Notes: generated by a model from the sequence alone, not told the origin. A stretch of DNA of 64,000 nt from Saprospiraceae bacterium (GCA_021604865.1 BQJU01000011.1:62001-126000); one strand, 5' to 3'; shown: positions 8,970 to 18,956, numbered from the stretch's first letter. Translations and numbers: made by a program.

Positions 8970-8986
8970 GAGCTTGTTTGAAGGCA
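8970..8986 (+). repeat. Dispersed repeat GCTTGTTTGAAGGC
   Basis: GAGCTTGTTTGAAGGCA immediately after the DUF4349 stop. Its inverted counterpart CTTCAAACAAGCTC lies at 14001-14014, so the two copies bracket the SprB-repeat gene. Confidence 0.55.
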
Positions 8987-9034
8987 TTAAAGATAACCAT
9001 TATTGACGCGATCCATACGGCACTAGGCCGTAAC

Positions 9035-9072
9035 AACAAACCGGTACCAAATTGCTTTGATACCGGTTTGTT
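9035..9072. terminator. Bidirectional-type terminator between convergent genes
   Basis: A perfect 12-bp stem, AACAAACCGGTA (9035-9046) with TACCGGTTTGTT (9061-9072), loop of 14 bases. The downstream arm is T-rich on the plus strand and the upstream arm is T-rich on the minus strand. It sits between the convergent DUF4349 and SprB-repeat genes. Confidence 0.6.
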
Positions 9073-9108
9073 TGTTGGCTTGCCAATCTATATTGGCGAG
9101 TATGGATC

Positions 9109-12100
9109 TTACCTCAACAGGGTAATATCTCCCCGGTAGAGCAAGGTCACATTATCGAGGAAGGTTACTTCGATGATGTAGACGTAGACGCCCGGGTTCA
9201 TTACTTTTCCATTTTTGCGACCATCCCAGAGTGGGGTGCCACCTTCGCAGGATACCGATACTTCATCGGATTCATATACTACCCCACCCCAACGGTCGTA
9301 GATGCGTGCAAAGTTGATAGATTCTACCCCTCGGCAGGCAAACACTCTGAATTCGTCATTAGGTCCATCGCCATTGGGCGAGAATACATTGGGAATGTAT
9401 ACATTACGGTTGGCATCAAGGGCCACATAAATGCTTGCTTCTCCGGTACAGCCATTTTGATCCGTTACCAGTAAGGTATATTCCAGGTTATCTCTGGGGA
9501 TAACAAAGGGGCTCAGTGTCGTATCTGAAGACAGGAAGTCTGCTGGTGTCCACAAGTAAGAAAGAAATGGCTGCGTTCCTCCTGAAACGGTAGGCATCAG
9601 GCGGGTCAGGGTGTCTCCCAATTCCACTTCAATTTCTACGGGTAAATTAACCAGGATAGGCCCAGGCTCATCGATGAAGACATCTGTTTCTTCGGTACAG
9701 CCGGAGACATCAACCACCGTTACAATATGATCACCGCCAAAGACTGGTGCTCCCTGATCGGCAGGGAAGGTCAGGCCGTTATTGTCGATGATAAAGTTGT
9801 AATCACTGAGCATCGTTCCTGTACCACCAAAAACTGTATCCAGGAAGATCAGGGTCTGTTCTCCGAAACAAAGTGGTGATTCGGGCTGCTCCACACTAAA
9901 TACTAGCGGTGCGGGTTCACCAATGCTGTAACTCAGGGAATCCTGGCAGCCTTTGGTATCGGTGATCGTCACTGAATAGGTGCCGGCCGCCAGATTGGTG
10001 GCAATATCAGAAGTAGCTGGTGCTATATTCATCGACCAGGTGAATGGGTTAGCACCTACCGGGTTGATGGCTGCATTGCTGTTATAAACTACGGCAAAAA
10101 TACCGTCCATATCTCCATTACAGGAAACAGTAGATGTAGAGCGTACCGGATCCAGGGTCAGGATCAGTTCATCAGGTTCGCTCAGTGCCGTTAATTGCTC
10201 TTTGGTACAGCCATTGGCATCAGTCAGAATGGCGGTATAGTTGCCCATTGGCAAGTCAGATAATATGTTGGAGGTTTCCGGAAATCCTACCCATTGATAC
10301 GTAAAGGTTCCTGTGCCACCACTTGGCATGAGGGTGATCGATCCATCAGAGAAGCCATTACAGCTTGGTTTCTCCTGGTCAACGGCCACCATGATCTCCT
10401 CGGGACTACCAATGGTAAATTCAACAATCTCTCCACATTCTCCATCGCCAACTGTGACCGTTTGCACTCCTCTACAAAGTTGGGAGGCTGAAGAAACGGC
10501 AACACCTAACTCATCCGGATCATTGGACGACCACATAAAGTTGAACAAACCAGTGGTTCCATCACTATACATAGCTGAAGCCATCGCCCCGCCATCACAG
10601 GTCGTATCATCCGGGCAACTGACATTGGTCGTATCCGAAACAGTCACAACAATAGAAGGTGGATCGGGAAGTTCTATACTGACCACCAGTGGTTCACAAT
10701 TATTGGCATCATTGACGGTAACCAGATAAGAGCCGGCCATCAATCCTGGCAACAAGTTATTGGAAATCGGGTTGTTAGGGTCGGTAGACCAGGTATAGGT
10801 GAAGGGTGTTGTCCCTCCGCTCACAAAAACGGCAATAATACCATTGCCATCACCCGGACAATTTGGTAATTCCATGTTGATGCTGTCTAACATCAGTGGA
10901 TCGGGGGAAATAACCGCCGCGGTATCAATTGTTTCACAGCCATCTTCAGCTGAGATCGTCACTATATAAATTCCTGGACTGAGGTTATTGATGGTTGAGC
11001 CACTCAAGCCATTATCCCATTGATATCCGGCTATAGGAGCTCCGCCTGGAGTAGCAACTACCGTAAGCGAGCCATCCATGTCTCCCGGGCAACTAACAAA
11101 GTCATCATCCAACATATCTACCATAGGAGGCGTTGGGGCCAGGATATCAATATCCAGCGATTCCGTACAGTTGTTGGCATCAGTAACATCAATGGTATAG
11201 GTACCTTGCGAAAGCCCGGTTGCTATGGAATCGGTTAAGGTTACATCATGCGACCAGGAATAGGCATAAGGGAAAGTACCGCCAGTAATGCCTAGTGTAG
11301 CGCTACCGTCATTGCCCACAACACAGGTTTCATTGACCCGCTCAATCAGGGCAATTTGCAAAGAATCCGGTTGCACGACCTCAAAGGTATCAATGATCAT
11401 ACATCCAGCCGGATCGGAATCAGTCAGGGTCAGGATGTAGGTGCCGGCACAAAGCCCGGAAATGGTACTCGTCGTATTGGTATTGCTGGGTGGTGTATTC
11501 ACGGTATTCCAGGTAAAGGTGTAAGGCAAGTCTGCTGCTGCACCTGTGGTGGAACCCGTAATAAAGATTTGTCCGTCACATAAATTATTACAGGAAACAT
11601 CCGTAACTACCGGTACTACCGACAGTACTTTTTGGGCACCTACCTGATAACAATCCATGAATTCACAACCATTATCATCAACTACGGTCACACAATAAGT
11701 TCCAGGGTTGAGGTTATTCACCTGGGAGGAGCTAGCCACCAGGCTACCCAGGCCGTTGTCCCACTGGAAGAAATAATTACCGGTGGAGGTAGTCCCTCCA
11801 GAAGCTGTAATGGTTATTGAACCATCCATAGATCCACTACAACTGGCATCGGCAACAAAAGTATTGTTGCCCAAAACGGTAAGCTGTGCCGGCTGAGAAA
11901 GCGTGGTACTGGCTTCTGCAGTACACCCACTGGCATCGGTCACCGTGACGGCATAAAAGCCGGAAGCTACGTTCACCAAAGCCGAAGTATCCTGAGGTGT
12001 GCTGTTCCAGGTAAAGGTAAAATTGTCGTGATTGGGTTGCACAACGCCATCAATCAGAACAACCGCACGTACCGTGCCGTTCATTTGTCCAAAACAAAGT

Positions 12101-13782
12101 GGACTGGTTGGTTCCAGGTTGACACCTAAGGTTGGCCCGGATAAAACACTGACCGTATCCACAACAATATTCATGGGGTTTGACGAGTCTTCAACGGTAA
12201 CCTGATAGGTGCCTGCATCCAGGTCATTTACCGTAAATGATCCACCATCCTGGCCGATCACAAAAGCGCCGTTATCTGGTCCGACTGGAGGCACGGTATT
12301 CCAAGAAAAGCGATAAGGTGCTGTTCCATCAGCCATGGTCAGGGTAAATGCCCCGTCGGAATCATTAGGACAGGTTACACTATCTTGTTCCAATAATACA
12401 AAAAGGACTTCGTTACTGACAATTACTTTTCCATCATTGATCACTACGCCATAAGGGATAGGCGGATCGCCTTGCGGGGTGCCTGAATCACCAATTTCAA
12501 TAGGCGTGGGACTATTGCTAATGGTGACCGGGCTACAGTCGCCCAGTGCGCCGATAACATCGAAACACAACTGGAATAGAACTTCCCCATCATTAATAGT
12601 AACGTTATTAAAAGAAAGGTCATTCCAGGAAAAAGTCAGGACGCCGTCTACTCCGGGGTTCACCTCAAAGAAGTTGCTCGCATCCAGGTTTGGCATGGCC
12701 GGGTTAAAATTGGCCACCTGGGTAAAATCAAGAATCTCTGCGTCCCAGGTAATCGTAAATTGCATGGAACCCACATTGACAAAATTGGCAACAGTAATGT
12801 CCAGGCATTCATTGGAACCGGGAACCACATTTTCCAGTGGCATATTAAAGGTTACCGTTTGGCATGCTGACATATCCATTGTGAATGTAGTCCCACAGCT
12901 CTTGCCATCTTCAATAGTCACATTATAAATACCATCTTGTGGTACAGAGAAGGTGATCACATCATCGTGGTTAGGCGTGATGTTGAAGGATCCCCGAACA
13001 GATGGATCGGTATCCAGGGTGATATCGATATCATAAGCTTGCTGGATGATCCATTCCGGCAAACCGCCCCGTACCCGAAAACTGCCTACACAACCGGAAG
13101 CTCCAGCCGTTACATTGATATCTGTAGCGGTAATTTCATTGAGGTAGACGACAGAGAAAGCTTCATCGGTGTTGACATCTACACATGGGCCTGAAGCACC
13201 TCCAGCATCACTTTCATAACCTAGTGCCGCAAAATTATCAATAGTAATGGGTGCAAACCAAAACTGGATAGGCGCAGGTACTCCGCCATTAAAGGAGGAT
13301 TGCAGGCCACCATCGTTCATCAGGGTTAGGTTGCCATTGATATTCTCTACAGCAATCCAGATATTGTTGGTTTGCGGTATTGGAGTACCATTGATGATAA
13401 GCGGGCTGGTATGATTCAGACAAGGATCTGTCAGAATAGTTGTCAGGTCCGGACCTCCAGTTGTTGGCTCACAATCATAGAAAGCATAACCGATACCCGC
13501 TGCCGTACTGGTTTGTGGATCCCCGGTAAGGTCAAAGTTACCATCGTGGATAATGGGTAATGCATCACCTAGGCAAAGAAAGATGGTCTGCTGGTTGATA
13601 TCATTACTTTGCCCGACAAAATTATCGAAATCAAAAGTAAAGGTGCCAGCTTCATTACACATTCTTGGTCCTGCCGATTGTCGTCCCAGGTTACCGTTAA
13701 TGGAGATGTTCTGTGCTGTTTGCGCACCCAACTGAACAAACAGAAGGGAAAATACAAACAGTGGGAATAAATTTTTGATCAT
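9109..13782 (-). CDS. Giant SprB-repeat surface protein with cohesin-like domain and type IX (type B) C-terminal domain
   Basis: 1557 residues. A signal peptide (MIKNLFPLFVFSLLFVQLGAQ) is followed by an N-terminal region of unknown fold (~22-320), a cohesin-like domain (~325-475; SNECLDITVANFVNVGSMQF, DINDGEVLF-type end), and about eleven SprB repeats, each ~80-100 residues and of the form xxxCxGxxDGsitl...GGtxPyxYxW...l.aGtYxVtVtDxxGC. The end (IPNVFSPNGDGPNDEFRVFA to the final TLLYRGDITLLR) is the gliding-motility-associated CHU_C domain, which directs export through the type IX system. SprB proteins are mobile cell-surface adhesins in gliding Bacteroidota. Gene ends at a strong terminator; no partner genes are adjacent. 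Confidence 0.92.
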   Translation of the reverse strand: MIKNLFPLFVFSLLFVQLGAQTAQNISINGNLGRQSAGPRMCNEAGTFTFDFDNFVGQSNDINQQTIFLCLGDALPIIHDGNFDLTGDPQTSTAAGIGYAFYDCEPTTGGPDLTTILTDPCLNHTSPLIINGTPIPQTNNIWIAVENINGNLTLMNDGGLQSSFNGGVPAPIQFWFAPITIDNFAALGYESDAGGASGPCVDVNTDEAFSVVYLNEITATDINVTAGASGCVGSFRVRGGLPEWIIQQAYDIDITLDTDPSVRGSFNITPNHDDVITFSVPQDGIYNVTIEDGKSCGTTFTMDMSACQTVTFNMPLENVVPGSNECLDITVANFVNVGSMQFTITWDAEILDFTQVANFNPAMPNLDASNFFEVNPGVDGVLTFSWNDLSFNNVTINDGEVLFQLCFDVIGALGDCSPVTISNSPTPIEIGDSGTPQGDPPIPYGVVINDGKVIVSNEVLFVLLEQDSVTCPNDSDGAFTLTMADGTAPYRFSWNTVPPVGPDNGAFVIGQDGGSFTVNDLDAGTYQVTVEDSSNPMNIVVDTVSVLSGPTLGVNLEPTSPLCFGQMNGTVRAVVLIDGVVQPNHDNFTFTWNSTPQDTSALVNVASGFYAVTVTDASGCTAEASTTLSQPAQLTVLGNNTFVADASCSGSMDGSITITASGGTTSTGNYFFQWDNGLGSLVASSSQVNNLNPGTYCVTVVDDNGCEFMDCYQVGAQKVLSVVPVVTDVSCNNLCDGQIFITGSTTGAAADLPYTFTWNTVNTPPSNTNTTSTISGLCAGTYILTLTDSDPAGCMIIDTFEVVQPDSLQIALIERVNETCVVGNDGSATLGITGGTFPYAYSWSHDVTLTDSIATGLSQGTYTIDVTDANNCTESLDIDILAPTPPMVDMLDDDFVSCPGDMDGSLTVVATPGGAPIAGYQWDNGLSGSTINNLSPGIYIVTISAEDGCETIDTAAVISPDPLMLDSINMELPNCPGDGNGIIAVFVSGGTTPFTYTWSTDPNNPISNNLLPGLMAGSYLVTVNDANNCEPLVVSIELPDPPSIVVTVSDTTNVSCPDDTTCDGGAMASAMYSDGTTGLFNFMWSSNDPDELGVAVSSASQLCRGVQTVTVGDGECGEIVEFTIGSPEEIMVAVDQEKPSCNGFSDGSITLMPSGGTGTFTYQWVGFPETSNILSDLPMGNYTAILTDANGCTKEQLTALSEPDELILTLDPVRSTSTVSCNGDMDGIFAVVYNSNAAINPVGANPFTWSMNIAPATSDIATNLAAGTYSVTITDTKGCQDSLSYSIGEPAPLVFSVEQPESPLCFGEQTLIFLDTVFGGTGTMLSDYNFIIDNNGLTFPADQGAPVFGGDHIVTVVDVSGCTEETDVFIDEPGPILVNLPVEIEVELGDTLTRLMPTVSGGTQPFLSYLWTPADFLSSDTTLSPFVIPRDNLEYTLLVTDQNGCTGEASIYVALDANRNVYIPNVFSPNGDGPNDEFRVFACRGVESINFARIYDRWGGVVYESDEVSVSCEGGTPLWDGRKNGKVMNPGVYVYIIEVTFLDNVTLLYRGDITLLR

Positions 13783-14134
13783 TTTTTCAAATTGAATTGA
13801 CGTGCTATCGTTAATGGGATTTCATTATTTCTATCAAATATGATTCTATTGGACACCCCGTATGTTAATCCAGTTAACCAGATACCTTATTCCTGGGGTT
13901 TCGCTGCCCAACCTCAGTACGCCTTCCGTCGACTGAGCGACAAAAATAGCCATCGCACTGCAAAGCAGCATGGATAAAAAGGTTAAAATTTTATATCGAT
14001 CTTCAAACAAGCTCAAAAAGGCTTACACACCACTAACAAACGAAAGGCAATGCCTGAAAATTATATGCCTACCCATTTGTGCATGTCTGATAATAGTCAT
14101 TCCTTCAAAAAATGTGGTCCTTTGACAAATGCCA
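13783..14134. other. Intergenic region upstream of the SprB-repeat gene
   Basis: 352 bases with no gene. It must contain the minus-strand promoter of the SprB-repeat gene: on the minus strand a TTTG near 13838 lies about 20 bases from a weak TAnnnnTA box. A CTTCAAACAAGCTC copy of the dispersed repeat lies at 14001-14014. Part of 13850-13960 is locally GC-richer and resembles a decayed repeat. Confidence 0.4.
14001..14014 (-). repeat. Dispersed repeat GAGCTTGTTTGAAG, inverted copy
   Basis: CTTCAAACAAGCTC on the plus strand is the exact reverse complement of the first 14 bases of the copy at 8970. Confidence 0.5.
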
Positions 14135-14587
14135 TCAGGTGAAGTGATCAATCAACTTCATACAGGCTTCGTCCAGCATCTGGTATACTTTTTCAAACCC
14201 CTGATCATCCCAATAAGGGTCAGGCACATTTTGATTCATCCCCGGATTGGCAAAATTCATGATCATCTTTACTTTTTGTCGTTGCTCTTCGTTGATGGCC
14301 AATCGGACAATGTTTTGATAATTTGAACTATCCATAGCCAGGATCAAATCAAAACGATCCAGGTCAGCAGAAATAAGATGTCTGGCCTGTTGGCCTGTAA
14401 TATCGATTCCATATTTTTTGGCAATTGCAATCGAGCGCGTATCCGGCATTTCACCAATATGCCATGAACCGGTACCCGCTGAATCGATTGACCAATCAAG
14501 TTTTTTCTCAGCAATTCTATGCTTCAAAATTCCCTCTGCCAATGGCGAACGACAAATATTACCCAGGCAAACCATTAAAATCTTCAT
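14135..14587 (-). CDS. Low-molecular-weight protein tyrosine phosphatase
   Basis: 150 residues. The N-terminus MKILMVCLGNICRSPLAEG carries the phosphate-binding loop C-x5-R-S with Cys7 as nucleophile and Arg13; the general acid is in the DPYWDD segment (Asp123, or Asp in DPY as usual). These are the defining features of LMW-PTPs, cytosolic enzymes that dephosphorylate tyrosine-phosphorylated proteins, often in exopolysaccharide control. No tyrosine kinase (BY-kinase) is adjacent. Length is normal and the start is unambiguous. Confidence 0.92.
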   Translation of the reverse strand: MKILMVCLGNICRSPLAEGILKHRIAEKKLDWSIDSAGTGSWHIGEMPDTRSIAIAKKYGIDITGQQARHLISADLDRFDLILAMDSSNYQNIVRLAINEEQRQKVKMIMNFANPGMNQNVPDPYWDDQGFEKVYQMLDEACMKLIDHFT

Positions 14588-14627
14588 CGGCTCTTGTTGT
14601 CCATAAAAGGGTTCATTAATAATCCGC

Positions 14628-14661
14628 GTTTTTAGACAAATCTAGAAATTTGTCTAAAAAC
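14628..14661. promoter_or_regulatory. Perfect 14-bp palindromic hairpin between lmw-PTP and trkA
   Basis: GTTTTTAGACAAAT (14628-14641), a 6-base loop and its exact complement (14648-14661). T/A tracts are inside the stem rather than after it, so it does not look like an ordinary terminator. It lies between divergently transcribed genes and may be an operator or a repeat. Confidence 0.4.
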
Positions 14662-14867
14662 TATAACCCGAAGGCGCGAAAATACCTTTTGCTGAGCAAA
14701 ATAGCCCGCTTTTAATTGATAATTTTCCATATTAGAGAAAATGATTTTTCTAAAACTCTCCATATTACCTATTTGTTGTTTAATAGGCTGTTAAGCCTTT
14801 TTACTAGTTAGAATCTGTCTATTGGGTTGCAAAGTTTTGCTAATATTGCATAAATTTTGAAGTACTT

Positions 14868-16208
14868 ATGAAAATCGTTATTGCGGGCGCAGGAGATGTT
14901 GGCTTTCATTTAGCGGAATTGCTGGCGTTTGAGAATCAGGATATCATCCTGATAGACCGAAATCAGGAAGTGCTTGATTATGCAGCTACCCACCTGGATG
15001 TATTGACATTGACCGGTGATTCCACCTCTATAGATATACTTAAAGAAGCGGAGGTTAACCGTGCCAATCTTTTTCTGGCGGTTACCACTTCTGAGAAAAC
15101 CAACCTAGTGAGTGCTATTTTAGCCAAAAAGATAGGGGCCAGACAAACCATAGCACGGGTTTCCAACCAGGAGTATCTGACCGAGGTTCAACGTTCAATG
15201 TTCAAAGAATTGGGTGTTGATGCACTAATTTCTCCTCAACAGCTGGCGGCAGAAGAAATCTATAGGCTAGTCAACAAGTGTTCTTTTACCGATCATTTCG
15301 CTTTCGAAAAGGGAAAAATAAACCTGGTGGGTATTACCATGGACGATTATTCTCCATTGGTCAATATGGAAATCAGGGACATCAATGACATTGAAAGAGA
15401 GGTGGCTTTACATCCCATTGCCATCTTGCGGGGACACCAAACGATCATTCCCAGGGGAAACACCATTTTACGGCGGAACGACCACATTTATTTTATTACC
15501 AAAAAAGAAGATATTGACCGGGTTGTCAATATAGTCGGAAAAAAGACGATCACGGTAAAAAAGATCATGATCGCAGGTGGTACTGATCTGGCATTAGCTA
15601 CAGCCAAGCGCCTTGAGAATGATTATAATGTCACCTTGATTGAAAAAAACAAAGACCGCTGCAAACGACTGGCGCAGACTTTGCATAAAACCCTGATTAT
15701 CAATGGCGATGCAAGCAATGTCACCATGTTGGAGGAAGAAGGGTTAAATGAGATGGATGCTTTTCTGGCTCTATCCAGCAATTCGGAAGCGAATATCATT
15801 GCTAGTCTGACTGCTAAAAATCGCGGCGTTTACAAGACCATCGCGCTGGTAGAAAACAAGGAATATATCCACATTTCGCAAAATATTGGGGTAGACACCC
15901 TAATCAATAAAAAACTGATTGCTGCCAACAACATTTTCCGTTTTGTCCGTAAGGGTCAGGTTGAAGCCATCACCAGTTTGCATGGCGTTGATGCGGAAGT
16001 TATTGAATATGTAATTACAAAGAACAATCAGATAACCAAGAAACCGCTCAAGGATTTGCACTTTCCCAAGCGGGCGTTAGTAGGAGGTGTTATTCGCGGT
16101 GAAGAAAGCCTGATTCCCGATGGAAACTTTCAGCTTCAACTAAATGATAAGGTTATTGTGTTTGCCTTGCCTGAAGCTATCGGAAAACTCGAAAAACTCT
16201 TTAACTGA
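14868..16208 (+). CDS. trkA: Trk potassium uptake system, NAD-binding peripheral protein TrkA
   Basis: 446 residues in two similar halves, each an RCK-N Rossmann domain plus RCK-C domain. The first nucleotide loop is GAGDVG at 7-12 (MKIVIAGAGDVGFHLAELL); the second half starts at IMIAGGTDLALATAKRL. TrkA binds NAD(H)/ATP at the cytosolic face of TrkH and gates potassium uptake. It is translationally coupled to trkH: its stop overlaps the next ATG by one base. Length and architecture are standard. Confidence 0.93.
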   Translation: MKIVIAGAGDVGFHLAELLAFENQDIILIDRNQEVLDYAATHLDVLTLTGDSTSIDILKEAEVNRANLFLAVTTSEKTNLVSAILAKKIGARQTIARVSNQEYLTEVQRSMFKELGVDALISPQQLAAEEIYRLVNKCSFTDHFAFEKGKINLVGITMDDYSPLVNMEIRDINDIEREVALHPIAILRGHQTIIPRGNTILRRNDHIYFITKKEDIDRVVNIVGKKTITVKKIMIAGGTDLALATAKRLENDYNVTLIEKNKDRCKRLAQTLHKTLIINGDASNVTMLEEEGLNEMDAFLALSSNSEANIIASLTAKNRGVYKTIALVENKEYIHISQNIGVDTLINKKLIAANNIFRFVRKGQVEAITSLHGVDAEVIEYVITKNNQITKKPLKDLHFPKRALVGGVIRGEESLIPDGNFQLQLNDKVIVFALPEAIGKLEKLFN

Positions 16209-17659
16209 TGATCAATATACGCCCAGTAGCCCGGGTAATTGGTGTCTTATTGATGATCATCGGAGGCTTCATGTTACTTTGTTTACCCTTTTCCTTCTAC
16301 TTTCAAAGTCATGATGAGATGCCGCTGATATTGTCAGGGGTAATCTGTATTCTTTTTGGCTCCATTTTTTGGTGGGTGCCCAAGGTAGAGAAACGTGGAA
16401 TCAACAAAAGAGAAGGTTATCTCATTGTGGCATTGGGCTGGCTGGCAATGGTTTCCTTTGGTTCACTCCCCTATTTGGTCAGTGGTGTGATTCCCAATCT
16501 TGCCGATGCTTTTTTTGAAACGGTATCGGGTATGACCACTACTGGTGCTAGTATCCTGATTGATATTGAGGCTACTCCAAAAGGCATTTTATTTTGGCGG
16601 AGTATGACCCAATGGATTGGTGGTATGGGTATCATTGTGCTGACGGTTGCCATTTTCCCGTTGCTCGGTATCGGTGGCATTGAATTGTTTGTGGCCGAAG
16701 CACCCGGTCCCACTTCCGATAAAATCCATCCCCGTATTCAGGAAACTGCCAAACGGCTATGGCTGATCTATGTAGCGCTTACTTTTGCCCTCACCGTTAT
16801 TCTTTTTGCTCTCGGTATGAATTTTTATGATGCGATCAATCACGCCTTAACAACAATGGCTACGGGTGGTTTTTCCACCAAAAATGCCAGTATGGCTTTT
16901 TTCCCATCTCCTTCCATACAATATGTTATGGTGCTGTTTATGTTTCTTGCGGGAACCAATTATACCATTATTTATTACGGCTTAAAGGGTAAGTTTCAAA
17001 AAGCCTGGAAAAGTGAGGAATTTAGGGCCTATCTGTATCTGGTGGTCTTTTTCTCTTTGATTGTCAGCTTACGGGTTTATCAACTGAGTGATCGTCCTTT
17101 TGAACCTGTTTTCAGAGATAGTATTTTCCAGATCGTTTCCCTGATTACGACTACCGGTTTTGTCTCTGCTGATTATACCTCCTGGAGCCCTGGATTGACC
17201 ATGTTCTTTTTCATCCTGCTATTTATCGGTGCCAGTGCAGGGTCTACTAGTGGAGGTATTAAGATCATCAGGCATCTTGTATTTTTCAAGAATTCAATCC
17301 TTGAATTTAAACGCATCCTTCACCCACGGGCCATTATTCCGCTTTATCTCAACGGGCAGATCGTCAGGGGAAAGATCATCACCCACATCATCATCTTCTT
17401 ATTATTATACCTGATCATTTTTGTCTTTGCCTCCATTTTACTATCCATGACGGGTATTGATTTTCTAACAGCCATTGGTGCCGTAGCTACTTCTCTTGGC
17501 AACGTTGGCCCTGGCATAGGGAAAGTTGGCCCGGTTGACAATTTTGCCGAATTTTCCGGTGCTGTTAAAATATTTTTGTCCTTTCTGATGTTGCTGGGGC
17601 GCCTGGAATTATTTACGATTTTGGTATTATTTACGCCTTATTTTTGGAAATCGAACTAG
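16208..17659 (+). CDS. trkH: Trk potassium uptake system, membrane channel TrkH
   Basis: 483 residues, strongly hydrophobic with about ten membrane segments. The four pore-loop repeats of the TrkH/KtrB superfamily are visible: TTTGAS (110-115), ATGGFS (218-223), TTTGFV (314-319) and SLGNVGPG (429-436); the central Gly of each is the selectivity residue. It forms the potassium-conducting pore regulated by TrkA. It begins on the last base of the trkA stop codon, so the two are one operon and probably coupled in translation. Confidence 0.93.
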   Translation: MINIRPVARVIGVLLMIIGGFMLLCLPFSFYFQSHDEMPLILSGVICILFGSIFWWVPKVEKRGINKREGYLIVALGWLAMVSFGSLPYLVSGVIPNLADAFFETVSGMTTTGASILIDIEATPKGILFWRSMTQWIGGMGIIVLTVAIFPLLGIGGIELFVAEAPGPTSDKIHPRIQETAKRLWLIYVALTFALTVILFALGMNFYDAINHALTTMATGGFSTKNASMAFFPSPSIQYVMVLFMFLAGTNYTIIYYGLKGKFQKAWKSEEFRAYLYLVVFFSLIVSLRVYQLSDRPFEPVFRDSIFQIVSLITTTGFVSADYTSWSPGLTMFFFILLFIGASAGSTSGGIKIIRHLVFFKNSILEFKRILHPRAIIPLYLNGQIVRGKIITHIIIFLLLYLIIFVFASILLSMTGIDFLTAIGAVATSLGNVGPGIGKVGPVDNFAEFSGAVKIFLSFLMLLGRLELFTILVLFTPYFWKSN

Positions 17660-17754
17660 AAGCGTTGTTGTGTAACTTTAATTTCATGTAAATTTTGTTC
17701 ATTCCCTGAATAGATCCTCTCAAGTGATTTACATTTACTCTAAATTTTGCACCT

Positions 17755-18849
17755 ATGGAAATTAATGGCCGAAACCATCGAACGATCTGGTTAGCAGAAG
17801 AGGGGCGGGTACAAATCATCGATCAACGGTTTTTACCGCATGAATTAATCATTGAAGATTTATTCACTACTGAAGACGCAGCCCGGGCCATTCGCGAGAT
17901 GCATGTGCGCGGCGCGCCGCTGATTGGAGTAACTGCTGCTTATGGAATGTATCTGGCCATCTATCACGGGCCCGGCTCCCAAACACTGGATAATTATCTG
18001 GAAAGCACCCTTCAACAATTGCAACAAACCCGTCCCACTGCGGTGGATTTATTTAATGCCCTGACTCGTGTCAAACAAGCACTTAATGGCGGAAAAAGCT
18101 TGGCGGAAAAAGTCGTTATAGCTCGGGATATGGCATTGAAGCTGGCAGAAGAAAGCATTGATTTTTGTCGACAAATCGGGTTGAATGGCCTGCCGCTTAT
18201 TGAAGCCATCCATCAGCAAAAACCTGGCGAGCCCGTGAATATCCTCACACATTGTAATGCCGGATGGTTGGCTTGTATTGATCACGGTACCGCCACTTCA
18301 CCCATCTATACGGCTCATGACCGCGGTATTCCCGTTCACGTGTGGGTTGATGAAACCCGCCCCCGCAATCAGGGAGCCCGACTCACTGCTTTTGAATTGG
18401 ACCAGCAAGGCATTCCACATACTGTAATTGCCGACAATACCGGAGGGCACCTGATGCAACACGGCAAAGTTGATCTCGTGTTGGTAGGTAGTGACCGCAC
18501 CACGCGTACTGGTGATGTGGCCAACAAAATTGGAACCTACCTTAAAGCCTTGGCGGCATTTGATAATCAGATTCCCTTTTATGTAGCGCTACCTTCCACT
18601 TCTTTTGATTTTGGCTTGCGTGATGGTCTTGCTGAAATTCCTATTGAAGAAAGATCAGGTGAAGAAGTCAGATTTATTCAGGGCAAAGGTGAAACGGGGC
18701 TGCAACAGGTATTACTGACCCCGGAAGGGAGTCCGGCCCTCAACTACGGTTTTGATATCACGCCTGCCCGACTGGTGACCGGGTTAATCACCGAGCGTGG
18801 AATTTGTGCTGCGCGGGAAGCGGATATCATGAAGATGTTTCAGGAATGA
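17755..18849 (+). CDS. mtnA: S-methyl-5-thioribose-1-phosphate isomerase
   Basis: 364 residues, eIF2B-alpha-like fold. Family motifs are HVRGAPLIGVTAAYGMYLAI near residue 55, the catalytic cysteine segment LTHCNAGWLA near 165 and the catalytic aspartate segment RTGDVANKIGTYLKALAA near 250. MtnA converts 5-methylthioribose-1-P to 5-methylthioribulose-1-P in the methionine salvage pathway. The next gene on the same strand is a class II aldolase-family protein that could use the product. A TAAATTTT box six bases before the ATG suggests a very short leader. Confidence 0.92.
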   Translation: MEINGRNHRTIWLAEEGRVQIIDQRFLPHELIIEDLFTTEDAARAIREMHVRGAPLIGVTAAYGMYLAIYHGPGSQTLDNYLESTLQQLQQTRPTAVDLFNALTRVKQALNGGKSLAEKVVIARDMALKLAEESIDFCRQIGLNGLPLIEAIHQQKPGEPVNILTHCNAGWLACIDHGTATSPIYTAHDRGIPVHVWVDETRPRNQGARLTAFELDQQGIPHTVIADNTGGHLMQHGKVDLVLVGSDRTTRTGDVANKIGTYLKALAAFDNQIPFYVALPSTSFDFGLRDGLAEIPIEERSGEEVRFIQGKGETGLQQVLLTPEGSPALNYGFDITPARLVTGLITERGICAAREADIMKMFQE

Positions 18850-18860
18850 GGCCGACTTAC

Positions 18861-18935
18861 GAGCTTTTTTGGAGGTCTGCTTTTTTAAAAAAAAAGGATA
18901 CTTAGGGGTCAAATGGCTGGCCTCCAAACAAGCGC
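18861..18935. repeat. Inverted-repeat element (GCTTGTTTGGAGGCC family)
   Basis: The left arm GAGCTTTTTTGGAGGTC (18861-18877) and right arm GGCCTCCAAACAAGCGCT (18918-18935) are inverted copies of the dispersed repeat around a ~40-base A/T-rich centre. It lies between mtnA and the aldolase gene and could fold in RNA. Confidence 0.6.
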
Positions 18936-18956
18936 TAAAACTTAAATTTTTACAAA

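Noticed and set aside
10287-13757. Numerous frames of 60-149 codons antisense to or overlapping the SprB-repeat gene
   Set aside because: They follow the repeat periodicity of the adhesin gene and have no independent start or family signal.
13850-13980. Possible small RNA or attenuator upstream of the SprB-repeat gene
   Set aside because: No stable stem with a T-run could be found by eye; nothing beyond weak short pairs.
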